Assembly: GCF_037126245.1 (NCBI RefSeq)
Contig: NZ_CP136925.1
Location: 2,372,001-2,436,000 of the forward strand
DNA length: 64,000 nucleotides
Reading direction: 5' to 3'
From: Mangrovimonas cancribranchiae
Lineage (GTDB): Bacteria > Bacteroidota > Bacteroidia > Flavobacteriales > Flavobacteriaceae
A program made the translations under genes and the position numbers. How positions within the stretch are numbered: position 1 is the first letter of the stretch; each line of letters opens with the position of its first letter. The notes beneath the pieces were generated by a model. The model did no database searches and had not been told where the DNA came from. It saw only the letters and a program-made list of their open reading frames with translations. This document shows positions 54,902 through 62,180 of this stretch, one piece after another.

Positions 54902-55222
54902 ATGACACCAACAAAAAATTACCACAATACCAATGGTATTACTGGCGAAGCCCTTGAAACCGAAGAGCAACAAGCCACAACCCAACAACAAAGAGTTCTC
55001 GTAATTTTTAAGAAAAACAACAATAAACCTATGAGCGCAAGCCAAGTTTATGTTGATTACATAAAAGAATACGAAGCTAATTTACTAAAGCCTTTCCCTA
55101 CACCACTACATAGCATAAGGCGTGCTATTACCAACTTAAAAAACGAAGATAAGTTGCGTAAAACCACCGAAACAATACTAGGCTTTTATAAGAAACCAGA
55201 ATATTTATACAAACCAATATAA
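54902..55222 (+). CDS. winged-helix-like hypothetical protein
   Basis: This 106-residue protein has a Gln/Thr-rich N-terminus. About residues 35-100 read like a winged helix: QQRVLVIFKKN, MSASQVYVDYI, then LHSIRRAITNLKNEDKLRKT as a recognition helix and wing. It could bind DNA and regulate the element, but I cannot place it in a family. Confidence 0.5.
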   Translation: MTPTKNYHNTNGITGEALETEEQQATTQQQRVLVIFKKNNNKPMSASQVYVDYIKEYEANLLKPFPTPLHSIRRAITNLKNEDKLRKTTETILGFYKKPEYLYKPI

Positions 55223-55251
55223 CGCCAATGCAACAAGCGTTAAATTGTTGC
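55221..55251 (+). other. possible H-type pseudoknot in a leader
   Basis: AACGC (55221) can pair with GCGTT (55237), and GCAACA (55230) with TGTTGC (55246), in interleaved order with short loops. It overlaps the upstream stop codon and ends just before leader motif copy 8. Confidence 0.35.
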
Positions 55252-55253
55252 AA

Positions 55254-55268
55254 CCAAATAAATACCAA
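55254..55268 (+). repeat. leader motif copy 8
   Basis: Exact CCAAATAAATACCAA, ending 5 bases before the ATG at 55274. Confidence 0.85.
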
Positions 55269-55273
55269 AACCA

Positions 55274-55495
55274 ATGTCAAACCAAGACACAAAAAAGAAA
55301 ATTCCAGCATCAAAGCTGCAAATTTCAGCAAGCGACAAAAGCAAAATTAAAACCTATGTAATAGATGGTTACGTAAAAGTTAAAGGTGAAAAAGAAGTAC
55401 CTAGAAACTTAAGCCATGCCTTTAAACTTATTAATCCTAAATGTAACCGTAGGCAGTTTAACATTTATGTTAATCATGTAAGATCTAATAGTTAG
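55274..55495 (+). CDS. small basic hypothetical protein
   Basis: This 73-residue protein is Lys-rich. A central segment (INPKCNRRQFNIYVNHVRS at the end) has one Cys and several Arg, suggesting a small nucleic-acid-binding fold. No family is recognised. Confidence 0.5.
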   Translation: MSNQDTKKKIPASKLQISASDKSKIKTYVIDGYVKVKGEKEVPRNLSHAFKLINPKCNRRQFNIYVNHVRSNS

Positions 55496-55551
55496 ATTAA
55501 TAGCAATTAGAGTTTAGTGGGTTGTTGCAATTTGCTAGACTCTTCTTATTA

Positions 55552-55566
55552 CCAAATAAATACCAC
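55552..55566 (+). repeat. leader motif copy 9 (TACCAC form)
   Basis: CCAAATAAATACCAC, ending 10 bases before the ATG at 55577. Confidence 0.85.
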
Positions 55567-55576
55567 ACCGTTACAC

Positions 55577-55963
55577 ATGAAAATTTCCCAAGCTAAAAAG
55601 GCTAAAGGCCTATATTGTTGCGCCTATGGTTGCAAAGGTGAACCCATTGCAACCATAGGCGGCCTTTGCCACAAACACTACGCCAGAAAAATAAGAGAAA
55701 CACGCCCAAGAATAGCACGCTACAACCAATTTAAGCAAAACGCAAAAAGGCGTGGTAAAGCATTTTCAATAACCTTTAAACAATTTTGTGAGTTCTGCGA
55801 TAAAACAGGCTATTTAAAAAATGGCCTACGTGGTTTTAATGCTACCATAGACAGAAAAGACAATACAAAAGGGTATCATATAGACAATATTCAACTACTC
55901 ACCTTAAGGCAAAATATATCGAAGTTTAACAATGTAGATCGTTTTGCCGAAGTACCATTTTAA
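55577..55963 (+). CDS. zinc-finger / HNH-like endonuclease
   Basis: This 128-residue protein has an N-terminal Cys/His cluster (LYCCAYGCKGEP and GGLCHKHYARK, residues 12-40). The C-terminal half fits phage-type HNH nucleases: CEFCDKTGYL provides Cys pairs, and FNATIDRKDNTKGYHIDNIQ carries the conserved Asp-Arg and His-x-x-Asn positions, followed by the LTLRQNISKFN helix. The frame extends 20 codons upstream from a TTG, but the ATG after the leader motif is chosen. It may nick or cut DNA during the element's life cycle. Confidence 0.65.
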   Translation: MKISQAKKAKGLYCCAYGCKGEPIATIGGLCHKHYARKIRETRPRIARYNQFKQNAKRRGKAFSITFKQFCEFCDKTGYLKNGLRGFNATIDRKDNTKGYHIDNIQLLTLRQNISKFNNVDRFAEVPF

Positions 55964-55974
55964 AGCCGTAAACA

Positions 55975-56292
55975 ATGGATAAAACAACCCTTAAAAAATG
56001 TAGTTGTGGTGAAAAAAACGGTATGTCATGTAAAAACTGTAGCCGTATAAAGCTGGTAATATTAACTAACTGGAATTATAAAAACCATTTAATAGGTGAT
56101 AATGATAATCCAGCTTATTACAGCCGTATTCGTATGAATAATTGGAGTCCAACAACAATTGCCGATGCCACGTTTAACAACCTAACCACCAAAGAGAAAC
56201 AACCTATATACACAAACGCTTTACAACATTGTAGCTGGGTTGTTGCTTACGATACTATTACCAATCAAGAAATAAAACGCTATAAGGCATGA
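55975..56292 (+). CDS. Cys-rich hypothetical protein
   Basis: This 105-residue protein has an N-terminal zinc-ribbon-like cluster (KKCSCGEKNGMSCKNCSRIK: five Cys within 17 residues). A Trp/Tyr/Asn-rich body without recognised motifs follows. It sits 11 bases after the HNH-like gene, with no leader motif of its own, and overlaps the next gene by 4 bases. It was probably made as part of the same message. Confidence 0.55.
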   Translation: MDKTTLKKCSCGEKNGMSCKNCSRIKLVILTNWNYKNHLIGDNDNPAYYSRIRMNNWSPTTIADATFNNLTTKEKQPIYTNALQHCSWVVAYDTITNQEIKRYKA

Positions 56293-56618
56293 TAATAGAA
56301 CTTAAAAAACTAAAAGATAAAGAGCTTAACTGCATTTATAAATGCTTGATGCAGTTTGCCGAATATATTGCTAATTACGAGCATCAAGACAGTCAAGACA
56401 GTAAAATAAGACTATCAATTATTAATGAATTAACCAGCAATTTAGCCCATAAAGCCACTAGCAAAACCCAACCCAAAAAGCGTAAACTAAAACTTTATTT
56501 ACATCAAGCTATTGTATTAAGTCTATCCTTAAAATTTCAAATGGATTACGGCCAGACAGATCAAGAGCAAACAAGCGTTGCAACACGCCTTTATTACCAA
56601 CTAACACCAGCTATATAA
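56289..56618 (+). CDS. hypothetical helical protein
   Basis: This 109-residue protein is alpha-helical with Cys at CIYKCLMQF and a basic middle (KTQPKKRKLKLYLH). The ATG overlaps the previous stop by 4 bases (ATGA), so translation is coupled. No family is recognised. Confidence 0.5.
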   Translation: MIIELKKLKDKELNCIYKCLMQFAEYIANYEHQDSQDSKIRLSIINELTSNLAHKATSKTQPKKRKLKLYLHQAIVLSLSLKFQMDYGQTDQEQTSVATRLYYQLTPAI

Positions 56619-56619
56619 T

Positions 56620-56796
56620 ATGCCAAAAAACCAAGATTTACCTTTTTGGGAACTTAACCTAAACCCTATTACCATGCAAACACCTATACGGTATTACGAT
56701 GAAGAACTTAAAAGCACCCCTATAACGAATAATAGTAGTATAAGCCTTGTTTTAGATCGTATGTACCCAATACCAAATAAACCTTATAATTTGTAG
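56620..56796 (+). CDS. short hypothetical protein at the end of the HNH operon
   Basis: The ATG at 56620 lies one base after the previous stop codon (TAATATG) and opens 58 residues, MPKNQDLPFWELNLNPITM ... MYPIPNKPYNL, ending TAG 56796. Tight spacing and lack of internal rare features support a real gene. Function is unknown. Confidence 0.5.
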   Translation: MPKNQDLPFWELNLNPITMQTPIRYYDEELKSTPITNNSSISLVLDRMYPIPNKPYNL

Positions 56797-56822
56797 AACG
56801 GAATAAACAAGTTTATGCCGTT
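56797..56822 (+). other. hairpin at the end of the HNH operon
   Basis: AACGG-A-ATAAA pairs with TTTAT-G-CCGTT around a CAAG loop with one mismatch. No T run follows, so it may protect the RNA end rather than terminate. Confidence 0.5.
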
Positions 56823-56838
56823 TAAGTGGCATATTTCA

Positions 56839-56853
56839 CTAAATAAATACCGT
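56839..56853 (+). repeat. variant leader motif copy 10
   Basis: CTAAATAAATACCGT keeps the AAATAAATACC core. The next ATG is 61 bases away (56915). Confidence 0.55.
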
Positions 56854-56914
56854 ACATACAAACAACTACAAAACCTATTCACCCAGAAAGTAGGGAGGAT
56901 TGGAACTGGAAATT

Positions 56915-57139
56915 ATGAAAGTAGGTTATAAAATATTCTTCGATTTAGATTTTTGGGATGAAAATGGTAATCATATGCTTAAAGAAGTAGAATCTATTAT
57001 TTTGGATTTAAGTATTGATCCTTTAGGCATTCACGAAACAAAATGTACCGTTGAATATCAAGGGGAAAAATACGGGATTCCTTTTTCAGAAATTAAGAAT
57101 ACAATTCCATTAGGTGAGCAGCTAGAATTATTTAATTAG
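56915..57139 (+). CDS. small hypothetical protein
   Basis: This 74-residue protein starts MKVGYKIFFDLDFWDENGNH and has alternating beta strands (TKCTVEYQGEKYGIPF). The frame opens at TTG 56900, but ATG 56915 is chosen. It is the last rightward gene before the inverted-repeat-bounded segment. No family is recognised. Confidence 0.5.
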   Translation: MKVGYKIFFDLDFWDENGNHMLKEVESIILDLSIDPLGIHETKCTVEYQGEKYGIPFSEIKNTIPLGEQLELFN

Positions 57140-57145
57140 TGCAAA

Positions 57146-57186
57146 GTTAAGTGCTAACCTACGCAACTACTCATAGTCATTGTTAG
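57146..57186. repeat. left copy of a 41-bp perfect inverted repeat
   Basis: It is the exact reverse complement of 58000-58040. It starts GTTAAGTGCTAACC and ends CATTGTTAG. Each copy is itself imperfectly palindromic (CTAAC...ACTA...TAGT...GTTAG). Confidence 0.9.
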
Positions 57187-57192
57187 CTGTTG

Positions 57193-57975
57193 TTATTTTT
57201 TATCTAAATCTTTCAATTTATTCGAAATGGACTGCCCTATTTTAATTAAAAAAGTAGATGGTTTAAATTCCAAATCATTTAATAATGTAAGAACTCTGTC
57301 AAAAGCAATAAAGGCAATAAAAGATTGTAAAATAGCTTTATCAAACTCCGTTTTTTCGGTTAATGAGCTTCCTTGAAAGTCAGTTATATTAATTGCCAAT
57401 AAGGAAACAAAATAAAGAACATATATTAAAAATCGAATATTCTTTTCCGAAATCAAATAGTCAGTGAGTTTGTCTAATTCATACGGTTTTAACTTTTTTG
57501 AGGTTCTTATTCTTGCTGGTGAAATCAGATACACTAATTGCTTAATTTGATGATTAAAAAGTACAGAAATAAAAACAGTTATTGTTATCTGAAAAAAGAA
57601 AACAGTCGTTTCGGTTAAGAAAGATAAATAACCGAAATGATTTAGACTTTGAATTATTATTAATGGTAAAATAACCGAAATCATTAAATAATATAACAAA
57701 TGAACAAAGACTGTCATAAATGGAATGATAACAGTTACAATGGCAAATAAAATTCCAGCTGGGATTAATATTATTCCAGCAATTTTGTCGACAATTTTAT
57801 TCTTAAATATTTGTTGAATAATTACAACAATTAAGCAAATTAGAATGTAACCTATAATTGTGTAGTAAAAATACTTTTCATTGTCTCCCAAAGAAATCAA
57901 GTATATAAATGCTCCAAATACAAGGAAAATTCCAATAAATATTGATACAGCTTTGATTTCCTTTATATAGTTCAT
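57193..57975 (-). CDS. polytopic membrane protein of unknown function
   Basis: This 260-residue protein has about six membrane segments: four or five between residues 10 and 150 and at least one near 180-200 (IRFLIYVLYFVSLLAINI). A C-terminal cytoplasmic part follows (KPSTFLIKIGQSISNKLKDL). No family is recognised. It is the only gene between the two 41-bp inverted repeats and sits directly downstream of the specificity-subunit frame. Small membrane proteins beside restriction systems are often accessory defence genes, but nothing in the sequence shows that here. Confidence 0.6.
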   Translation of the reverse strand: MNYIKEIKAVSIFIGIFLVFGAFIYLISLGDNEKYFYYTIIGYILICLIVVIIQQIFKNKIVDKIAGIILIPAGILFAIVTVIIPFMTVFVHLLYYLMISVILPLIIIQSLNHFGYLSFLTETTVFFFQITITVFISVLFNHQIKQLVYLISPARIRTSKKLKPYELDKLTDYLISEKNIRFLIYVLYFVSLLAINITDFQGSSLTEKTEFDKAILQSFIAFIAFDRVLTLLNDLEFKPSTFLIKIGQSISNKLKDLDKK

Positions 57976-57999
57976 TTATTTTGAGTGGTCTAATAATAT

Positions 58000-58040
58000 C
58001 TAACAATGACTATGAGTAGTTGCGTAGGTTAGCACTTAAC
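58000..58040. repeat. right copy of a 41-bp perfect inverted repeat
   Basis: The reverse complement of 57146-57186. It contains the stop codon (58029-58031) and last codons of the specificity-subunit frame. Confidence 0.9.
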
Positions 58041-59159
58041 AGCGTTGGCATTTTCTGTCAGTTTGTTTAATTCCTTTTTCTTTTTCTCTACATACAAAAC
58101 CACATCTTTAATTACCAATTTATGAATAGCAGAAATAATAGTTTCCATAATTTCATAGTCGGGTTTTCCGTCTTTTACTGGTAGCGAAATATCTAATGCG
58201 TCAGCGTCTTTTGCGTAGAAGTTTCTACCATAGTTGAACTGTCCGTTATATGATGATTTGTGAATTGCAGAAGTCACAAAAACAGATGCGTATTTTGGCA
58301 GTTTGTTAGTATGAACGACTGCAATATGGTCGTCTCCTCCATATTTGAAGTTTCTATACTTGGCTGAACCAAACATATCAATGGTTGTGGTATTCGCTGA
58401 AAAAACTTTAACATCATTTCCTATAAAAGCGGAAATACCTTGGTCAGTTTCTCCTGCTGTAATAAAGGGTAAAGCTCCCGAAACTCGGTCGGCACTTTTT
58501 AATCGTCTTCCACGAGTTGATTTACCAAATAAGTTTTCAAGGTTGAAAATGTTCCAATTGCATTTGTCAAAGTTTTCTAATGCTTTTTTCTCTTTGTCAG
58601 TTAATTGATATTCGTTGAGTCCATTATTTAGTAAGTATGTTTCTAATTGACTTATTCTTTTACTTTCAATCTCTGCTAAGAGACTCTCAATAAAATCAAA
58701 GTCTATTTTTTCATTACTTAAAACAGGAAGTGTTACTTTTTGATTTTTGATTACGTCAACACTGTAACTTGAACTTCCCCAAGAAAATGAACTAAAAGAT
58801 TTCATCATTGCTGCAATAAAAAATTGGGCATTTTTTTTACCAAACCTTTTTTCTTTTGGCTTTAAAATTTTGATTTTATCCCCTGTGAAGTAAGGTTTTT
58901 CTTGGTAAAACATTGTGGCAGTATCTTGACCAAATGATATTGTATTACCTTCATTTAAAAATTTTGGATCTTCATTGATAAAGCCTTTTTGTCCATTATT
59001 TGATCCCATTCTAACTACATATGGATAAGTTCCAAGTTGATGAACTTCCACCTTGTTAGCATCAAATCTCTTTTTGTAGGTATTAATTGAAAAAAGGTCT
59101 CCTATTGTAAATTCTCCCCACTTGACTTTGTTTAATCTGCTATCAAGTGGGGCGACTAC
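58029..59159 (-). CDS. hsdS: restriction-modification specificity subunit (HsdS-like), no own start codon
   Basis: This frame encodes 376 residues with two target-recognition domains. The first starts near KVKWGEFTIGDLFSINTYKK and includes NNGQKGFINED, ISFGQDTATMFYQEKPYFTGDK and SFSWGSSSY. The second starts NWNIFNLENLFGKSTRGRRL. Long helices (about residues 190-215 and the C-terminus) separate them. The first in-frame start codon is GTG 59051, which would delete the beginning of the first domain. Upstream of it the frame is open without ATG, GTG or TTG back to a stop inside the methylase gene. The conserved N-terminus can be reached only by a -1 shift from the methylase frame. Its stop codon lies inside the 41-bp inverted repeat. 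Confidence 0.8.
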   Translation of the reverse strand, partial: VVAPLDSRLNKVKWGEFTIGDLFSINTYKKRFDANKVEVHQLGTYPYVVRMGSNNGQKGFINEDPKFLNEGNTISFGQDTATMFYQEKPYFTGDKIKILKPKEKRFGKKNAQFFIAAMMKSFSSFSWGSSSYSVDVIKNQKVTLPVLSNEKIDFDFIESLLAEIESKRISQLETYLLNNGLNEYQLTDKEKKALENFDKCNWNIFNLENLFGKSTRGRRLKSADRVSGALPFITAGETDQGISAFIGNDVKVFSANTTTIDMFGSAKYRNFKYGGDDHIAVVHTNKLPKYASVFVTSAIHKSSYNGQFNYGRNFYAKDADALDISLPVKDGKPDYEIMETIISAIHKLVIKDVVLYVEKKKKELNKLTENANAVKC

Positions 59160-59165
59160 TTTCCC
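59116..59165 (-). promoter_or_regulatory. candidate programmed -1 ribosomal frameshift signal
   Basis: On the minus strand the methylase frame ends TTG GGA AAG TAG. G GGA AAG (59165-59159) is a slippery heptamer of the X XXY YYZ type. Six bases (TAGTCG) separate it from a perfect 10-bp stem CCCCACTTGA/TCAAGTGGGG (59152-59143 with 59125-59116) with a 17-base loop. A -1 slip gives GTA GTC GCC and enters the HsdS-like frame. Confidence 0.7.
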
Positions 59166-61192
59166 AAGCTTTCATCTGTAATTTCTTGGTTTTTCAGTAA
59201 GTCAGAAATTTCATAAGCTATGTAATCACTAATTGTCTTCTTGAAGTCGCTGAATTTTGGATTCAAGTCAATTGGTGCCGACTGATTCCAATCCGCTCCA
59301 TTATTAGGGTCAATGTGACCTTCGTAGTATTCCCTTTCTGTAAAAATTTTGAGTTTGTTTTTACCAAAACGCACTAAGTCTACAACTTCTTGATAGCGTT
59401 CCTTTGCATGGTCGGTATCTTTTAAATTGTTGCTTGCTTTTTTACGATTGCTACGGGTATAACCATCATTGGTAAAATCTATGAATTTTACTACTTCGTC
59501 TTTATGGTGTTTTTCGTTTACCTTGAAAACATAAATGTTAGTATTAACACTTGATTTGCCAATGAAAATATCTACTGGCATTTTAATACTTGCCAATAGC
59601 GTATGTTTTGCTAGTATGCGTTTATTATAACCTACTGCTTTACCAGATCCAGACGAGTTTTGTATAATAATAGCAGCATAGCCTTTATTCATCATATTTA
59701 ATGCTCTTTCAACAAAGTTCATTCCGTTACCATCAGCAGAGTATGGCGGGTTTAATATAAAGGCATCTGCAGGGAAAATAGCGTTAGTTTTTCCATAGCC
59801 ATATTTACCATCAAAATCTGTTAAAGAGTCTGTATTTAAAATGTTAGAACTACCATCGCCCATAAGTATCATGTTGAGTATAGCTAACATGTACACACTA
59901 GATAACAGCTCTAACCCTAGTAATTGTTCTGCTTTAATTGCTATTTCTTTTTGAGCTAATTCTTCTGGCGAATTAATGTTTTCTTTGGCATCGTTAAGCA
60001 TTTCGTTCATGGCTGCTACTAAAAGCCCTGCCGATCCTGTTGCAAAATCCCATACGTACGAGTCTTTATTTACCCTTGCTAGTTTAACCAATAAATTTGC
60101 CACATACGATGGTGTAAGCACCACATCGTTAAGTTTATCTTGCGAGAAACCTAACCAGCCGTACATTTCGTTAAAAAGTTTACCTGTAAAATCGGTTGTT
60201 AAGCCAATTTTGTAGTAAATACCTAAATCGTCAACAATTTTTACAAACACACGCTTTAACTGGCTTTCGCCACCTTTAACTTTATTAATATTTTCGGTTA
60301 AAAGCGTGTTTGACAGTGTTCTAACAATAAGGTTTTTCTTTTCTTCTGGCAGCTCTTTATAGCTTAAAAACGATTCTATTTTTTTAATCATTAAATCGCC
60401 ATCTCTATACCCTTTTTCTGTAGATGATTTTAAGTCTGCTTTTTCAAGTGGCGTTACTTTTCCTGGTATACCAAGTGTAGCAATAATTGATGCAGCTACT
60501 AAATAAACACGATCATTTTCACCTAAACCCTTTTCGTTTTGGTAAATATCATTATTAAGTTTTACAAGACTTTGGTCTATTTCTCTTTCTCGCTGTTCTT
60601 TTAATTTATCTAACTCACCTTGCGTTAACTGTAATGCTTTTACTTTTTCTATAAAAGCATCAAAATTGTTTTTGGCTAAAAAGGATAGATCTGTGTAATC
60701 ATCTACTTTTTGCCCTGCTCCTAAATTACTTTTAGACACATAATAAACACCAATTTCGTGATGAATGTTACCCGAACTATCCTTATGACCTGTTACCCCA
60801 ATTGCTATAATATCTGTATAGCTTGTATGGTGTAATAATGCGTTTGCATAATGCACGGCACCATTTACTGCATACGAATTAATGTTTGTAAAATTTGGCA
60901 GGTTTTTAGATGTTCGGTTTTCAACCTGTCCGTCTTTATCAAGTTTTACAAGTTTATTTTTATAACCTTTATACTCAATAAGTACTGGGTAATAATTTAA
61001 ATTTTTATCTTGTAATAATATTTTAGCATCTGGGCGATTGGCACCTTTACCACCATTTTTTGTAAAATAATCTGTAAGCGCTTTATCAATTTCAGCGTTA
61101 ACTGATTCCTGTTCTAACTTGTAAGGTAGCTTATATTTTTTTAGCCATCCATTAGCTAAATCTGCAATATTAGGTTCTATTGATTGTGCCAT
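59156..61192 (-). CDS. hsdM: fused nuclease-methyltransferase of a restriction-modification system (BcgI-like)
   Basis: This 678-residue protein combines two activities. Near the N-terminus D55, E73 and K75 (RPDAKILL, VLIEYKG) fit a PD-(D/E)xK nuclease site. The middle is helical (about residues 200-340). The N6-adenine methyltransferase core has motif I in VWDFATGSAG (about residue 380) and motif IV as NPPY (about residue 479). This is the plan of BcgI-type A subunits, which cut and methylate with a separate specificity subunit. No separate HsdR gene is nearby or needed. The last codons hold the frameshift signal toward the HsdS-like frame; a fused product would be about 1054 residues. Confidence 0.88.
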   Translation of the reverse strand: MAQSIEPNIADLANGWLKKYKLPYKLEQESVNAEIDKALTDYFTKNGGKGANRPDAKILLQDKNLNYYPVLIEYKGYKNKLVKLDKDGQVENRTSKNLPNFTNINSYAVNGAVHYANALLHHTSYTDIIAIGVTGHKDSSGNIHHEIGVYYVSKSNLGAGQKVDDYTDLSFLAKNNFDAFIEKVKALQLTQGELDKLKEQREREIDQSLVKLNNDIYQNEKGLGENDRVYLVAASIIATLGIPGKVTPLEKADLKSSTEKGYRDGDLMIKKIESFLSYKELPEEKKNLIVRTLSNTLLTENINKVKGGESQLKRVFVKIVDDLGIYYKIGLTTDFTGKLFNEMYGWLGFSQDKLNDVVLTPSYVANLLVKLARVNKDSYVWDFATGSAGLLVAAMNEMLNDAKENINSPEELAQKEIAIKAEQLLGLELLSSVYMLAILNMILMGDGSSNILNTDSLTDFDGKYGYGKTNAIFPADAFILNPPYSADGNGMNFVERALNMMNKGYAAIIIQNSSGSGKAVGYNKRILAKHTLLASIKMPVDIFIGKSSVNTNIYVFKVNEKHHKDEVVKFIDFTNDGYTRSNRKKASNNLKDTDHAKERYQEVVDLVRFGKNKLKIFTEREYYEGHIDPNNGADWNQSAPIDLNPKFSDFKKTISDYIAYEISDLLKNQEITDESLGK

Positions 61193-61305
61193 TATTTTTT
61201 TTCTTCCTATTAGTTAATCTTTGACTTCCACATTTAAAATTTCTGCAATCGTGTACCGAAAACAAACTTACAAAAGAAAAAGTAGATTAATTTAGAGAAA
61301 AAAGA

Positions 61306-61413
61306 ATGATTGAAAATTATTCAAAATTTGTAAATCCTTTAATGAGATATTCAGAAGTGGCAAGTGAAAGAATATTAACAGAAATTGCAATGCATGATAT
61401 TGAAGAGCTTTAA
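61306..61413 (+). CDS. possible 35-residue peptide
   Basis: An ATG at 61306 opens MIENYSKFVNPLMRYSEVAS to a TAA at 61413, in the 326-base gap between the methylase gene and the next leftward gene. It may be a real micro-gene or the remnant of a longer one. The rest of the gap holds a possible -7 box (TAAGTTTG, minus strand, 61270-61263) and a terminator. Confidence 0.3.
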   Translation: MIENYSKFVNPLMRYSEVASERILTEIAMHDIEEL

Positions 61414-61463
61414 AGTTTTTTAAATTCCCAGCATTAGAATAAACAGAAATGAATATGGAAAAT

Positions 61464-61492
61464 AAAAAGGCTTTGAAAATCAAAGCCTTTTT
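61464..61492. terminator. bidirectional hairpin terminator
   Basis: A 13-bp perfect stem (AAAAAGGCTTTGA and complement) with a 3-base loop follows the leftward 135-residue gene, with A and T runs on both sides. Confidence 0.8.
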
Positions 61493-61518
61493 TATTGTTT
61501 ATTAAAGTTTAAAACCAC

Positions 61519-61926
61519 CTAATTAACTTTAAGCGATTTTAGATACTCTTTATCTAATTTTAACTTAAACTCAATATAATGAGAGTTTTTAAAAGGAGTT
61601 ATTTCTGCTTCTGTTTTAATGCGTCGTTCTAATTTAATCCAACGAATAAACTTTTTTAGAAGCGACACGCCTTTTTTATCTAGCTTAAAGTCAAAATATA
61701 ATGTACAGTTTTTATCAACTAAGTAATTAAAAATTATACTTGACACAGCTTTTCTTATCTCTCTACAATACTTTGCATCATTTTGACCTAAAAGGTTTAC
61801 TAATGAAACTTCAGTATGTTTTGAGTTTATATTATCGTCAAAAATTAATTGATATGGTGTGTGCCTTGAACTTGTGAAACTAAAAACATCTAATCCATAA
61901 ATGTTTTCTCTAGTAGCAATAATCAT
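61519..61926 (-). CDS. hypothetical protein
   Basis: This 135-residue cytosolic protein starts MIIATRENIYGLDVFSFTSS. It is alpha/beta with a basic helix (LLKKFIRWIKLERRIKTEAE) in the C-terminal half. No family is recognised. Its ATG overlaps the stop of a 56-residue gene by 4 bases, so the pair is translationally coupled, a layout seen in many two-gene modules including toxin-antitoxin pairs. Confidence 0.55.
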   Translation of the reverse strand: MIIATRENIYGLDVFSFTSSRHTPYQLIFDDNINSKHTEVSLVNLLGQNDAKYCREIRKAVSSIIFNYLVDKNCTLYFDFKLDKKGVSLLKKFIRWIKLERRIKTEAEITPFKNSHYIEFKLKLDKEYLKSLKVN

Positions 61927-62093
61927 TTATTCCCTTTTACCTGTTTATACGCATCAACAGCTAAACCCATTAAACTAGCCTTTCTATCAAGTGCTTTTTG
62001 GATTCTGTTGACCTTTGCAGGTGAAGGGTTGTTATCTACTTTGTAAGTAATACCATTATTGTCAAGGTAACTTGTTAGTGATTTAGTTGTCAT
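61923..62093 (-). CDS. 56-residue hypothetical protein coupled to the next gene
   Basis: The minus-strand ATG at 62093 opens MTTKSLTSYLDNNGITYKVD ... AVDAYKQVKGNK, ending TGA 61923 within an ATGA overlap. The sequence is basic, with a helical C-terminal half (KVNRIQKALDRKASLMG). A good promoter box lies 88 bases upstream. It could be the antitoxin-like or regulatory partner of the 135-residue protein, but that is only inferred from layout. Confidence 0.55.
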   Translation of the reverse strand: MTTKSLTSYLDNNGITYKVDNNPSPAKVNRIQKALDRKASLMGLAVDAYKQVKGNK

Positions 62094-62180
62094 TGGCTTT
62101 TTTTTATTGATCTATTTCAATTTAATAATAAAAATTATTAATCATAATTGCAAAATCCATTCCATAAAATAAAATGGCCG

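Noticed and set aside
51082-55566. The 15-base leader motif as a CRISPR-like array
   Set aside because: Spacing ranges from about 70 to 2100 bases and the intervals are genes.
57146-58040. The 41-bp inverted repeats as ends of an insertion sequence
   Set aside because: The enclosed protein is a polytopic membrane protein without transposase motifs, and no target duplication is visible.
58029-59051. The specificity subunit as a normal gene starting at GTG 59051
   Set aside because: This start would remove about 36 residues that match the usual N-terminus of the first recognition domain, while the upstream frame encodes exactly that sequence.
61292-61483. 63-codon leftward Phe-rich frame after the methylase gene
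   Set aside because: Composition is Phe/Leu from an AT-rich terminator region, with no leader and a convergent terminator inside it.
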